NCBI RefSeq assembly: GCF_900609045.1
Contig: NZ_UXAV01000039.1
Coordinates: 62,001-126,000, forward strand
DNA length: 64,000 nt
From: Filibacter tadaridae
GTDB taxonomy: Bacteria; Bacillota; Bacilli; Bacillales_A; Planococcaceae
Reading direction: 5' to 3'
A program made the translations under genes and the position numbers. The notes beneath the pieces are model-generated. The model did no database searches, was not told where the DNA came from, and saw only the letters and a program-made list of their open reading frames with translations. This document shows, in pieces, positions 7,400 to 17,739 of this stretch (position 1 is its first letter; each line of letters begins with the position of its first letter).

Positions 7400-8563
7400 T
7401 TACAACTTCTTTCCGTACGTCCCTTTTCGCCATATCCATTCAAGTGGTCCCATGCGGAATTTTGACAACCAAATTTCTGCAAATAGGACTTGGATAACGA
7501 ACACGCCAACTGCAATCCACGTTCCTGTCGCCAAATCGACTTTTCCGTACAGGCCGAAACCGTACGAATAGAAAATCAGCGTTGCGACGATCGACTGTGT
7601 AATATACGTTGTCAGCGCCATCCTACCCGCCTTTGCGACAGGCCTGAATACTGTCGTAAATAGCTTCACTTGACATAAAAGAAGCACTAAGCCGATGTAG
7701 CCGCCCGCGAGTACAACCCCACCAAATAAGTCTTGTAGCATCCGCACGTCTGATGTCGGTCCACTAGTAAACGGCAATGCCTTCATCCATATACCTGCGG
7801 CAAGCCCCACAACCGTAACGATTGCAATACGTCCCTTGAATTCACTGGCACGCTCTATCACTTTAAATTTCGACAGTGCTGCACCGAACATGATGATTGG
7901 CAATACGATGAAAATACCCATAAGCGATCCGCCAAGCCCCACCAATATCCATTCAAAAAAACGGAAGCTGAAGATTTCAGCGAACGTTCCATGTGCATAC
8001 GCACTAATGGAGAGTTCAATTTGATGGATATCTGCATATCCTTCCATCATTGCATTCGGATTAGCTTTTTCAAGCATATATGTGAGTAAATAAAGCATAC
8101 CTGAAGGCAATACATACAGAACTATCGCCAGTGACACTAGCCATTTCTTTGGAATGCGCATGAATGCAATCATCACAAAGCCCATCAGTGCATAAGTGAA
8201 CAGTACATCACCCGGCCAGATTAGCAGTGCATGGATCAAACCGAATACGAGAAGAATTCCGAGTCGACGTGCTAAAAGTGATGCATAAGGTGTGTCGTTC
8301 ATCTTCGCTTTTTCATATTGCATATTCAGACCATAACCGAATAACAAGGCGAAAATCGGGTAAAAACTTCCCTCTATAAAAATATCAATCCATTTATATG
8401 TCATCTCATCACTCGGGGAACTGAACCACGTATACGGATCCATATACAAATAAGGTGAATGGAAAAGCAACATATTGGCGATGAAAATACCAAGTAGCGC
8501 AAACCCTCTCATCATATCCAACGTTTCAATCCGATTACCCGCTAATGTAGGTGTTAACTTCAA
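7400..8563 (-). CDS. DUF418 domain-containing multi-pass membrane protein
   Basis: 387 residues with about eight to ten hydrophobic segments. The opening RIETLDMMRGFALLGIFIANM is the classic N-terminus of the DUF418/YeiB family, and the C-terminal third (WLSKFRMGPLEWIWRKGTYG) is the DUF418 signature. Function is unknown; a transport or acyltransferase-like role has been suggested for relatives. The start is TTG with AGGGGGAAT overlapping the addA stop codon (11-bp gap), so it is probably translationally coupled to addA. Confidence 0.82.
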   Translation of the reverse strand: MKLTPTLAGNRIETLDMMRGFALLGIFIANMLLFHSPYLYMDPYTWFSSPSDEMTYKWIDIFIEGSFYPIFALLFGYGLNMQYEKAKMNDTPYASLLARRLGILLVFGLIHALLIWPGDVLFTYALMGFVMIAFMRIPKKWLVSLAIVLYVLPSGMLYLLTYMLEKANPNAMMEGYADIHQIELSISAYAHGTFAEIFSFRFFEWILVGLGGSLMGIFIVLPIIMFGAALSKFKVIERASEFKGRIAIVTVVGLAAGIWMKALPFTSGPTSDVRMLQDLFGGVVLAGGYIGLVLLLCQVKLFTTVFRPVAKAGRMALTTYITQSIVATLIFYSYGFGLYGKVDLATGTWIAVGVFVIQVLFAEIWLSKFRMGPLEWIWRKGTYGKKL

Positions 8564-8574
8564 TCTGATTCCCC

Positions 8575-11500
8575 CTAAATACGTACAGTCCTTCGTCCGT
8601 CAAACAGATAAAGAACTTTCTCTTTAATTGTGATGTTCATAATCTCTTCAATCGCCTGTTCGTAGAGCGATAACTGGATACCATAACGTACTTGCATTTC
8701 TGCATCTATTTCTTCATCCGACTGGAAACGTCCTTGAACGCGGTCCGTTTTATAATCGAGCAATACCCAGCCATCTTGTTCTTCAAATAGACAATCCGCA
8801 ATCCCTTGCAAGATTTGATAGTCTCCATCTTTGCCGTCATACGCATAGGTAAACGGCAATTCACGCTCTATGCGGATTGCTGATAGGAGCCGCTTTGCAA
8901 TGGGTGTGTTGAAGAAACTTTCTATCGATTCCACATCGACCGCATTTGCTTCTTCGCGTGTCAACAATTGACGTTCCACCAGTTTATCGACAAGATTTTC
9001 GATCTTTATGGCATCATTGGCGTGATGAATATCGATATGCTGCATAATAGTATGCATCGCCGTTCCCACTTCCGCTGCTGATAAAGCCCTTGATTGCATG
9101 AATGCCGGCCGTTCATGCAGATAAGCCGTACTCACTTCATCACTTTTCGACATAAATGGATCATCCCTATCGACTTCTTGTTCAAGAATAGCCAATCGTT
9201 TCAACTCACTTACTGTCTGTTTTGACCGTTTCGTGACGGAAGCGGCATGAGGATAAGTTGCATCAAATCGTCGCTTCACTTCTGCAAGCACACTTTTCTC
9301 AACTTCCGGCTCTTCGATTTCTGCTACTTGCTGCTCTACCTCATCCGCTGTTTCGGCCGTAACCGTGTACAGCGATGAGACCGGTATCGCGTCAATTTGC
9401 CAGATGGATGGATCTTCAACAGAATACCCGCCCGCAATGACGCCGAATTTAGAGAACCCCATATGTCTCGCAACTGCAGGCCCGATCCAGTCGAGGTAGC
9501 CGTTTGCACGGGAACGCGTATATTCCGGCAGCATAAGGACGGGGTCGATGAGCTGCGCATCTTGCCACTTGCCTATTGCTTTTTCAATCTCCTTTACAGA
9601 ACCGATTATCATTAGTTGCTCTTTTGCGCGCGTCATTGCGACGTATAGTATCCGCATCTCTTCCGACCGCATTTCAAGCTCTTTCTTTTCCTTCATCGCA
9701 AGGAATGGCAACGATGTATAGGTAATCCGGTTATCAGGATCAATCGCTTTTACTGCCAGACCGAAATGCTGGTCGAATAAATATGGTTCATTGAAATCCA
9801 TTTTATTGAATTTCCTACCAGCTCCTGCGATGAACACATACGGAAACTCCAATCCTTTTGAAGAGTGAATCGTCATAATGCGAACAACATCTTCTTTATC
9901 ACTTAATGATCGCGCAGCACCCAAGTCATCGCCGCGTTTTCTCATCCGGTCTACAAAACGCAAGAATCGGAACAACCCGCGAAATGACGTCTTTTCATAA
10001 TCAATCGCCCGATCATGCAACGCGCGCAGATTGGCCTGGCGCTGCTTGCCATTTGCCATCGCACCTGCCATTTCATAGTAATGCGTATCGGTATACACTT
10101 GCCAAATGAGTTCAGACAACGACCCACGTCTGGCGAGATTGCGCCATTCTTCAAATTGAATAAAGAATCGCTGCAACTTCTCCTGCGTTTGGGGTGCCAT
10201 ACCTGCCCCACCCGTTGAAATGAAACGCTTCAATGCTTCATAAAACGGTTCATTTTTCGCCGCAAGCCGTACTTGCGCCAATTCATTTTCCGTTATGCCG
10301 ACAAACGGCGCACGCAATACGGAAGCAAGCGGAATGTCTTGGTAAGGATTATCGATAACCCGCAATGTATTCAACATGATCATCACTTCGAGCGCGTCGA
10401 AATAACCGCGTTTCAGTTCCGTATGTACAGGCAGGCCCGCCAATTTAAACTCTTCTGCAATCTCCCCCGACCATGTCATCGACCGCATCAAGATGACGAT
10501 ATCCCGGTATTCAAGGGGACGTTTTTTATCACTGAATGCATCGGTTACTTCAGCACCGGACGTCATCAATTCTTTAATTTTCTTGATCATGAATCGTGCC
10601 TCGGCTTGCGAACTTTTCAAGCTTTGCCCGGCGAGTTCCGTTGCCGCATCCAGCTCTTCTTCGTCTTCCTCATTTTCGTAAAGCAGCGTTAACTGGGCTG
10701 CCATTTCCTTCTCAGGATAGTTTGCCCCGTATTTCAGTGCCGCCGCGTCATCGTAATCGATTTCGCCGACCCGTGCACCCATCACTTGTGAAAAGATGAA
10801 ATTTGTCGCATCGAGTACTTCTCGTCGACTCCTGAAGTTCGCATTCAAGTCGATTTTTAACCCATCTTCTGCATCTGTGTCCGTAAACCGATTATATTTC
10901 CCGAGAAATAGCATCGGTTCGGCAAGTCTGAACCGGTAGATCGATTGTTTCACATCGCCCACCATGAACAGATTACCGTCCGATTCGCCGCCCCGCTTCA
11001 CGAGCTGGACAATTGTTTCTTGCAATCGATTGACATCCTGGTATTCATCGACCAACACTTCCGCAAACCGGTTCCGATAATCGAGCGCAATATCCGATGG
11101 TCGAAGTTCATCATTCTTTTCAGTGGATAAAATACGCAGTGCATAATGCTCTAAATCCGAGAAATCGACAATCCCGCGATCTATCTTCACTTGTTCATAC
11201 CGCTTGCCGAATTCAACGACTAAGTCGATGAGGGTATGCATGGTAGGTGCCATTAACCGAATTTCATCCAAAAGACGCGCAGCTGTCCTTGTGAAATAGT
11301 CTTCTTTCAAGTTGTTGACGATTTTTTTCACTGTATCGCGCAACGTTTTCGCCCGTTTTGCAAGTTCTTCATCACACGAATCCTTACGAATGGTCCCCGC
11401 TTTCACCCATTTAAGGGATGCAAAAAAGGCGTACGTTTCTTCCCACGAGCCTTGTGTAATACGGCGAATCGCTTCGTCAATCCAGAGTAGATCCGTTTCT

Positions 11501-12279
11501 GCAGTCGCTGCAAGCGGTTCAGGACCGTCTGGCATGAGCGCAATTCGCCTCATATCACCAAGTAAAGATGCGGCCTCTTCCAGTGAATGCCGAATCGCCG
11601 TTTTCAACGGCTCGATAAAATCCAAGTCTTCTATGGACGCATCGTCTTTAATTTCATATTGTGCTGGAATGAGGCGAAGCCATTTTTCCGGCACAGGATG
11701 GACGCGCGAATAGTCGTACAACCGGTCAACAAGCGTTTCAATCGACTGATCGTTGCGATCCGATGTGAAACTATCCGCCAATCGGTACATCGCTTCTGGA
11801 TTTTCAGCACTATACGCCTCCTCAAGTACATCACCGATTGTATCGTCACGTAATAGGGCCGCCTCGGTACTATCCGCAATCCGAAAACCGGGGTCGACAT
11901 CCAACAAATAGGCATACTGCCGCACGACATTCAAGCAAAATGAGTGCAGTGTAGAAATCTGTGCTTTGTTCAATAAATTCAGTTGCCTTCGTAAATGGAC
12001 GGACTCAGGACGTGCCGCAATTGCTTCTTCCAGGGCTTCCGCCATGCGGTGACGCATTTCTGCCGCGGATGCATTGGTGAATGTAACGACCAGCAATTCA
12101 TCGACATCAATTGGACTTTTTTCATCCAACACTTTTTCAATCATCCTAGTGATCAACACTTTCGTCTTTCCTGAACCGGCGGCAGCGGACACAAGGACGT
12201 CTTTGCCCGTCGCCCAAATCGCTTTCCACTGTGCATCTGTAAATGTCAGCCCTTCAGGTTTACTCGGTATGTGCATCAT
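8575..12279 (-). CDS. addA: AddAB helicase-nuclease, subunit AddA
   Basis: 1234 residues from the ATG at 12279, which has GGAAGGAAG 6 nt upstream; a longer frame to 12306 lacks a site. UvrD-type helicase motifs: Walker A AAAGSGKT (~32-39), Walker B/motif II VLVDEYQDVN, motif III GDVKQSIYRFR, motif V IMTIHSSKGLEFPYVF, motif VI YVAMTRAKEQL. The C-terminal RecB-type nuclease has GIADCLFEE and LLDYKTD. With AddB it resects double-strand breaks to Chi sites and loads RecA. It overlaps the 3' end of addB by 20 bp, indicating co-expression. Confidence 0.97.
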   Translation of the reverse strand: MMHIPSKPEGLTFTDAQWKAIWATGKDVLVSAAAGSGKTKVLITRMIEKVLDEKSPIDVDELLVVTFTNASAAEMRHRMAEALEEAIAARPESVHLRRQLNLLNKAQISTLHSFCLNVVRQYAYLLDVDPGFRIADSTEAALLRDDTIGDVLEEAYSAENPEAMYRLADSFTSDRNDQSIETLVDRLYDYSRVHPVPEKWLRLIPAQYEIKDDASIEDLDFIEPLKTAIRHSLEEAASLLGDMRRIALMPDGPEPLAATAETDLLWIDEAIRRITQGSWEETYAFFASLKWVKAGTIRKDSCDEELAKRAKTLRDTVKKIVNNLKEDYFTRTAARLLDEIRLMAPTMHTLIDLVVEFGKRYEQVKIDRGIVDFSDLEHYALRILSTEKNDELRPSDIALDYRNRFAEVLVDEYQDVNRLQETIVQLVKRGGESDGNLFMVGDVKQSIYRFRLAEPMLFLGKYNRFTDTDAEDGLKIDLNANFRSRREVLDATNFIFSQVMGARVGEIDYDDAAALKYGANYPEKEMAAQLTLLYENEEDEEELDAATELAGQSLKSSQAEARFMIKKIKELMTSGAEVTDAFSDKKRPLEYRDIVILMRSMTWSGEIAEEFKLAGLPVHTELKRGYFDALEVMIMLNTLRVIDNPYQDIPLASVLRAPFVGITENELAQVRLAAKNEPFYEALKRFISTGGAGMAPQTQEKLQRFFIQFEEWRNLARRGSLSELIWQVYTDTHYYEMAGAMANGKQRQANLRALHDRAIDYEKTSFRGLFRFLRFVDRMRKRGDDLGAARSLSDKEDVVRIMTIHSSKGLEFPYVFIAGAGRKFNKMDFNEPYLFDQHFGLAVKAIDPDNRITYTSLPFLAMKEKKELEMRSEEMRILYVAMTRAKEQLMIIGSVKEIEKAIGKWQDAQLIDPVLMLPEYTRSRANGYLDWIGPAVARHMGFSKFGVIAGGYSVEDPSIWQIDAIPVSSLYTVTAETADEVEQQVAEIEEPEVEKSVLAEVKRRFDATYPHAASVTKRSKQTVSELKRLAILEQEVDRDDPFMSKSDEVSTAYLHERPAFMQSRALSAAEVGTAMHTIMQHIDIHHANDAIKIENLVDKLVERQLLTREEANAVDVESIESFFNTPIAKRLLSAIRIERELPFTYAYDGKDGDYQILQGIADCLFEEQDGWVLLDYKTDRVQGRFQSDEEIDAEMQVRYGIQLSLYEQAIEEIMNITIKEKVLYLFDGRRTVRI

Positions 12280-15200
12280 CCGCCACTTCCTTCCGCATTT
12301 TTTCAAGGGATTGTTCAGGTTCTAACTCGTCATATAAACGGTACGGTTGTTGCGGGTCTGTCGGGTCGAACTGACAGACCGAACGATAGGAACAAAATTG
12401 GCACGGCATCTTTTCGCGCAATTTGTAAGGCAAGACCCGTGTATCACCCGCAAGCATGCCGTCTCCCGCTTTTTGGTGCCGCGTCCGTACATAAGAACGC
12501 ATCATTTGCATATCGTCCGAAGAGAGTACTTTGGACGCTTTTGTAAAGGAACCATCCGTTTTAAGGGCAGCTGGAATAATTGCTGACGACCGCCCAATAT
12601 CCTCATCCATGCCGACGACGACCTCGGGATGCTCAAGCAGATAACCCTTCATCTTATATGATTTAGCGATTTCAGCTTCCAACAATTCCTGCGTTAATTC
12701 CCTTCCCGTACGAATCATCGGATTATGGACATGCATATACAATACACCCGCAGGATCTGCATGGACGCCAAGCCATTCTTCCGCATTTTCAAGCGCCACA
12801 TCGAGATAGGTCATCATCTGCAACGACAAACCATAATACACTTCCGACAAATCAAGGCTTTTCGCAGATGATTTATAATCCACAATGCGGACATAATTTT
12901 TACCGCCTATTTCAGACGCATCCACCCTGTCAATCCGGCCACGTAATTTCATGGAATTCCCACGGCGCAACGGGATATCGAGCGAAGGTAGTTCTTCACC
13001 CGGACCGAATGCCGCTTCAATGGCGACCGGCTTGAAGATTGTCGCTTTCGCTTGTGTACTCAGTGAGTAAATTGTGCGCTGAATAATATGCATCAGCTTG
13101 CGTTTAATATACAAATAACGATTCGTTGACAATAAAATCCGGTTGAAGAAATAAGGTGAAATATCTTCAACAGCTTCTCTTGCCAATTTCCAACATTCCT
13201 CTTTCGAAAGCGCGGCCCACGATAGCCCAAGACGCATCGTTTCATCCGACACCAATTTTAAAGCCGCGTGAAATAAATCACCGATAGCTGGCGCCTCAAG
13301 TGTGAACTCCGAACGTTCGCGGAGGCCAAGTCCGTAAGACGCATAATGTTGGAAAGGACAGCTGTAATAGGATTCGATACGGGAAACGCTTGAGACGAAC
13401 GATTCTCCGTATAGACCTGTCGTCAATTCAGGACGCAGTCGGTCTGTTTCATTGTTCGTATACATCGGGCTTAAAATCTGGGTTATAATCGCTTTCCATA
13501 GCGGATCTTCTTCATAATAGGCGAGCACGGCCCGCCATTCTTTCGACAGCGTACCCGCGTGCTGTGCTTCTTTCATTTTCATCGATACATACGGCAGTGC
13601 TGCACGTGGATGACTGATGTAATCGAGTGGATTTGTATCAGGCGACAGCTCGGATGGATCCGTCACTGCCAGTTTCGTTTCGATTCCTGCGAACAGTTGG
13701 CGGATTCGTGTAATGTATAACGATGGAATAAGTGCCTTGCCCTCTTCATCGGCAGTCGGATACGATACATAAAGCCGCTCACTTGGTGCTGTAAATGCCC
13801 GATACGCCATATAGGTTTCATCCATCAGCTTCATTTTCGAAGTAGGTGCGAGTTCAAAACCGATTTCAGCGAACCACTCTCGATCCACATCGGAAAGAAT
13901 ACCTTCATTGTCAATGCGTTTCGGCAATACGCCATCATTGACGCCAAGAACGAATACCGCATCGATATCCATGAGGCTAGAAACTTCCACTGTCGTTACG
14001 GTGATTTGGTCAAGCGATGGAGGGATACGCGCGAATTCAAGCGAATCAAAACCTTCATCCAAAATTCGCGCAGCACCTGCCGGATCCATTTGGACATCAC
14101 CGAACATCAGCACAAACTGATCAAGTACGTTGATCCATCCATTCCATGCCTGCTCATGTTCAGTTGCACCGAGTAGCCGACCTGCACGCTCCTCTTCAGC
14201 ACGCAAGTCGATAATCTTATCATAGACATGTGTTTGTTCCATGAAGGTAAACAAGGCCTCCGCCACTTCCCGGCCAGTCTTCGAACGCTTCAGCCGTTTT
14301 TCAAAATGAGTAAGGGGTTCTCTAATTAGGTCGCGGACAAGATGCAATTCCTCTTCCATCGCTTTTTCTTCATCGGTTTGTACATCTGTATACAGTTCAA
14401 GTCCGCGGTACCGTTTAACGCGCCAACGACTATCATCGAACCAACGATTTTCATAAATTCCTTGCGCAAGCACATAATTTTCAAGGCGGTCAGCCCGTTC
14501 GCGCCATAATTTCTTGTCTTCGCGATGCGGGAAAAAGAGATCTGTCTTGACTGCACGGAAAATAGCTTCATACGACCAACCAGACGACACCGCTTCTAAT
14601 ACTGAACGTGAAAACTCAATGAGCGGGTGATGGAGCATCGGCTTTTTCTGGCTGATGAACACCGGGATGTCGTATTGCGGGAATATCGTTTCAATCAGCT
14701 CATCATATAGTTCAGGCTGTCTATACAGCATGGCAATGTCTTTATAACGCTTCCCTTGGATCATCAATTCACGGATTGTACGCGCAATCGCATGGACTTC
14801 CGCACGACGGTCCGCCGCTTCGATCAACACGATGCCCCCTTCAGCCGCTTTTTCAGGTGCCGGATAATGATCGAACTCCGCCTCAAAATGCGTAAGGTCT
14901 GCATTTTGGAATCGAAGGGCTTGAGACATATATATATCTTCTTCTACATCCACTGATTCGCTGCGCGCCAGTTCACGCAATTTAAGTGACGTCCGAACAG
15001 GATTGAAAAACAATTCATGGTCGCGGAAGCCTGTAAGAGCCCCTTCCATCGGTAACACAACAGTCACCCGATCTGTGTGTTTCATTAATTCCAAAACAAT
15101 TTCCGTTTCACGTGTTGTGAAATTTTCAAAGCCGTCAATATAGATGGATGCGCCTTGTAACAGCTCCGAGTGTTTAATTTGCGAAGCGAGAAGGGCAAGA

Positions 15201-15751
15201 TGTCCTTCACTGTCAACGTATGTTGTGCCAAGCCGTTCCTCGATTTTGGTTAAAAGTAGTGACAAATCGCTTGCTTTGTCGAGCAATGTGCGTGGTGCCC
15301 CTTTTGCCGCAAGTTCATCATGTAGATCATCCATCGTGACGCAATCCAGACAATAGCGGCTGAATTCTTTCAGTAAATCACCAATTTGTTCAGTGAATCC
15401 CCGTTTATTTGCAGCTTGACGGAATAACTTGAATTCATCTTGATTTTCTTCCAAGACACTTCGAACGAGCATCCGATAGCCGAAGCCATCCACTTCCTTA
15501 CGTGTAATACCGCCCGTTTCCTGTAAGATTCGCCATGCAAGCCGTTTAAACGTCAGCACTTGTGCACGAATAATTCCTTTCAATCCGAAATTGACGGACA
15601 AACTATGTTCCATCGAAAACGACATTTGGTCTGGAACAATTATAATAATAGGCGCTCCGACCGGATTCGTCGTCAACTCCTCCGCAATTTCACGTTGGAT
15701 AAACGTCGTCTTCCCTGCTCCCGACCTGCCGGTGATAAAACGCAATGACAT
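12260..15751 (-). CDS. addB: AddAB helicase-nuclease, subunit AddB
   Basis: 1163 residues. N-terminal Walker A GRSGAGKT (8-15), a degenerate helicase core that in the family scans for Chi, and a C-terminal nuclease with RIDRVD...VRIVDYKSS. Four cysteines (one in YYSCPFQHY, three in CQFCSYRSVC near the C-terminus) match the AddB 4Fe-4S staple. The start ATG at 15751 follows GAGGAGGCGATC. First gene of the addB-addA(-DUF418) operon. Confidence 0.97.
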   Translation of the reverse strand: MSLRFITGRSGAGKTTFIQREIAEELTTNPVGAPIIIIVPDQMSFSMEHSLSVNFGLKGIIRAQVLTFKRLAWRILQETGGITRKEVDGFGYRMLVRSVLEENQDEFKLFRQAANKRGFTEQIGDLLKEFSRYCLDCVTMDDLHDELAAKGAPRTLLDKASDLSLLLTKIEERLGTTYVDSEGHLALLASQIKHSELLQGASIYIDGFENFTTRETEIVLELMKHTDRVTVVLPMEGALTGFRDHELFFNPVRTSLKLRELARSESVDVEEDIYMSQALRFQNADLTHFEAEFDHYPAPEKAAEGGIVLIEAADRRAEVHAIARTIRELMIQGKRYKDIAMLYRQPELYDELIETIFPQYDIPVFISQKKPMLHHPLIEFSRSVLEAVSSGWSYEAIFRAVKTDLFFPHREDKKLWRERADRLENYVLAQGIYENRWFDDSRWRVKRYRGLELYTDVQTDEEKAMEEELHLVRDLIREPLTHFEKRLKRSKTGREVAEALFTFMEQTHVYDKIIDLRAEEERAGRLLGATEHEQAWNGWINVLDQFVLMFGDVQMDPAGAARILDEGFDSLEFARIPPSLDQITVTTVEVSSLMDIDAVFVLGVNDGVLPKRIDNEGILSDVDREWFAEIGFELAPTSKMKLMDETYMAYRAFTAPSERLYVSYPTADEEGKALIPSLYITRIRQLFAGIETKLAVTDPSELSPDTNPLDYISHPRAALPYVSMKMKEAQHAGTLSKEWRAVLAYYEEDPLWKAIITQILSPMYTNNETDRLRPELTTGLYGESFVSSVSRIESYYSCPFQHYASYGLGLRERSEFTLEAPAIGDLFHAALKLVSDETMRLGLSWAALSKEECWKLAREAVEDISPYFFNRILLSTNRYLYIKRKLMHIIQRTIYSLSTQAKATIFKPVAIEAAFGPGEELPSLDIPLRRGNSMKLRGRIDRVDASEIGGKNYVRIVDYKSSAKSLDLSEVYYGLSLQMMTYLDVALENAEEWLGVHADPAGVLYMHVHNPMIRTGRELTQELLEAEIAKSYKMKGYLLEHPEVVVGMDEDIGRSSAIIPAALKTDGSFTKASKVLSSDDMQMMRSYVRTRHQKAGDGMLAGDTRVLPYKLREKMPCQFCSYRSVCQFDPTDPQQPYRLYDELEPEQSLEKMRKEVADDAHTE

Positions 15752-15798
15752 GAATGATCGCCTCCTCTTCTAGTGGACTTGTATGTATTTCGGGCAAA

Positions 15799-15848
15799 AC
15801 AAAAAATCCCGTCTTCCTTTCTTTCATTGTACAGAAAGATAAGGAGGA
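15799..15848 (-). terminator. Probable terminator of the TVP38 gene
   Basis: On the minus strand TCCTT(AT)CTTTC pairs with GAAAGAAAGGA across a short loop, then ACGGGATTTTTTG follows. The stem has a small bulge, so confidence is moderate. It separates the TVP38 gene from addB. Confidence 0.6.
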
Positions 15849-15876
15849 CAGGTACTAATTGATAGTTTGAGTTTGG

Positions 15877-16515
15877 TTATTTTTCCTCATGGTGTTGTGC
15901 AAACGACCGGAAGTCCGCCTCCACTTTATGATTTACTTTTTTTTCGAACCATTTGCCGACCAACCACAGGATGAAAATGATGACGGCTACAATTATCGTG
16001 CGAACCGGTTGCGTCAAAAGTGCCTTCAAATCATATCCGATGAAGCTGATTGTGAAAATCATAACAAGTTTCCCAGCCATCAGCGTGAACAAATAATACG
16101 TTTTCTTCATATCTGAAAGGCCTGCGACCAGGTTGACGAGCGCTGAAGGTGTAAACGGAAAACAGATGAACAAAAAGAGTGGTCCAAAACCATTGCGGTC
16201 TACCCACTTAATAAGTTTCTGCACTTTTGCACTTCTCGTTAAAAAACGCAAAAATCGATTGCGGCCGTATTTTCGAATGATGAGAAACACAGCATACGAT
16301 CCAACAACCGTACCTGCCCATGATAAAATGAACCCAAGCCAAAGCCCGTATGCTGACGCATTTGCGAAAACAAAAATGAATAACGGAAGAAATGGCAGGA
16401 AAGATTCGATAAAGGTCAATAACAATCCGACAAACGGCCCAAGTGCCTTATAGTGTTTTGCTAATTCAACAATCGTATCTACGTCAAACCAATCATGCAT
16501 CCTAAACACCCTCAC
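15877..16515 (-). CDS. TVP38/TMEM64 (DedA-like, VTT domain) membrane protein
   Basis: 212 residues with five or six membrane helices. The VTT/SNARE-associated core is visible: FLPLFIFVFANASAYG, then GTVVGSYAVFLIIRKYGRNR and the re-entrant segment ICFPFTPSALVNLVAGLSDM. The family is thought to scramble or flip lipids at the membrane. In B. subtilis the TVP38 protein YhjE is encoded near addB, so this is probably its counterpart. It is transcribed towards addB but is separated by a terminator. Confidence 0.82.
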   Translation of the reverse strand: MRVFRMHDWFDVDTIVELAKHYKALGPFVGLLLTFIESFLPFLPLFIFVFANASAYGLWLGFILSWAGTVVGSYAVFLIIRKYGRNRFLRFLTRSAKVQKLIKWVDRNGFGPLFLFICFPFTPSALVNLVAGLSDMKKTYYLFTLMAGKLVMIFTISFIGYDLKALLTQPVRTIIVAVIIFILWLVGKWFEKKVNHKVEADFRSFAQHHEEK

Positions 16516-16600
16516 TAGACTCTTATTCTATATACTGTTAAGTATGTCCAATTTTCTACTCGATTAATAGTCATTATTCACAAAATTCCCTTTCAGATGC

Positions 16601-16628
16601 ACTTCAAAACACTGAAGTATAGTATAAT
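16601..16628 (+). promoter_or_regulatory. Putative azlCD promoter with overlapping inverted repeat
   Basis: TATAAT at 16623-16628 is a perfect -10 box. The inverted repeat ACTTCA-AAACAC-TGAAGT (16601-16618) covers the -35 region, which itself is weak. In B. subtilis azl genes are repressed by the Lrp-type AzlB; a repressor site here is inference. Confidence 0.45.
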
Positions 16629-16663
16629 CACAGAAATACACTTATGAAAGGTGTGATGGCACC

Positions 16664-17386
16664 GTGAATAAACAGTTTTCTGCTGGATTAAAAGCGGGAG
16701 TAAGCATAGCTATCGGCTATTTTCCCGTTGCACTTACTTTTGGATTACTGGCAAAAACAGCTGGGTTGTCCATCGTCGAAGCAATAGCCATGAGTCTATT
16801 CGTCTATGCCGGCGCTTCGCAATACATAGCACTTAGTCTAATTACAGCGGGCGTTGCCCCATTCGTAATCGTCATGAATACATTCGTTGTCAATATTCGG
16901 CACTTTCTTATGACAGCATCTCTCAATGAAAAGATGCAACCCGAGCGTAAATGGGTGAAAGCACTTTATTCATTCGGCATTACGGATGAATCTTTTTCAG
17001 TCATCTCAACGCATAAAGACGGCAGGATTTCAACCGCTTTCGCAATGGGTGTCATTATCATAGCATATGGAAGCTGGGTCGTCTTCACTGGCGTTGGTCA
17101 TGTAATCGGCGCTAATTTACCTCTTTTTCTAAAGGCAGCCATGTCGATTGCGCTCTATGCCATGTTCATCGGATTATTGGTTCCTTCAATGAAAGGCAAC
17201 CGCAAAGTTGTCATCCTCGCTGGGCTGGCCGCAGCGATACACTGTGTGCTTTACTTTACAGGATTATTGTCAACGGGTTGGTCGATTCTCGTTGCGACGC
17301 TCGTCTCGTCGGTTGTTGTTGAGTTTATATATGTTCGGAGTGGTAAAACGGTTGAATCTTCGCTTGCAAAGGAGGTGAATGAGTGA
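16664..17386 (+). CDS. azlC: AzlC family branched-chain amino acid exporter, large subunit
   Basis: 240 residues with about seven membrane helices. Family signature early in the protein: GVSIAIGYFPVALTFGLLA, FVYAGASQYIAL and NIRHFLMTASL. AzlC with the small subunit AzlD exports branched-chain amino acids or analogues such as 4-azaleucine. The start is GTG with AAGGTGTG upstream. The TGA stop overlaps the start region of azlD, so the two are translationally coupled. Confidence 0.9.
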   Translation: MNKQFSAGLKAGVSIAIGYFPVALTFGLLAKTAGLSIVEAIAMSLFVYAGASQYIALSLITAGVAPFVIVMNTFVVNIRHFLMTASLNEKMQPERKWVKALYSFGITDESFSVISTHKDGRISTAFAMGVIIIAYGSWVVFTGVGHVIGANLPLFLKAAMSIALYAMFIGLLVPSMKGNRKVVILAGLAAAIHCVLYFTGLLSTGWSILVATLVSSVVVEFIYVRSGKTVESSLAKEVNE

Positions 17387-17694
17387 TGGGACCCACTTAT
17401 TGGTGGATGCTGTTCGGCATGGCGCTCGTGACTTATATTCCTCGCATGGTGCCGTTGACATTTTTGGATGGTAAAGAATTGCCACCCATCGTGGCGGGTG
17501 TCTTGCGCAATATTCCGTATGCTGTTCTCGGTGCACTCATTTTCCCAGCTGTATTGTTCGTGCAAGAAGGGAATATTTTATTCGGCGTGATTGGCGCCGG
17601 TGTTGCTTTTTTGATCGCATTATTGGGCGGCGGCGTGATGCCCGTTGTGCTCGGCACGATTGGCGTACTTGCTGTGTATAGTTTGTTTATGTAG
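17383..17694 (+). CDS. azlD: AzlD family transporter, small subunit
   Basis: 103 residues, four membrane helices. YIPRMVPLTFLDGKELPP and RNIPYAVLGALIFPAVL are typical of AzlD. Either GTG 17383 or ATG 17386 may be used; AAAGGAGG at 17368-17375 suits both. It overlaps azlC and ends before a terminator, closing a two-gene operon. Confidence 0.9.
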   Translation: MMGPTYWWMLFGMALVTYIPRMVPLTFLDGKELPPIVAGVLRNIPYAVLGALIFPAVLFVQEGNILFGVIGAGVAFLIALLGGGVMPVVLGTIGVLAVYSLFM

Positions 17695-17698
17695 GGGA

Positions 17699-17731
17699 AA
17701 GAGCCGTGCGGGTGTGCGGCTTTTTTTTTTG
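17699..17731 (+). terminator. azlCD terminator
   Basis: AGCCGTGC and GTGCGGCT form a short stem followed by ten T residues, 5 nt after the azlD stop. Confidence 0.85.
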
Positions 17732-17739
17732 TTCGGAGG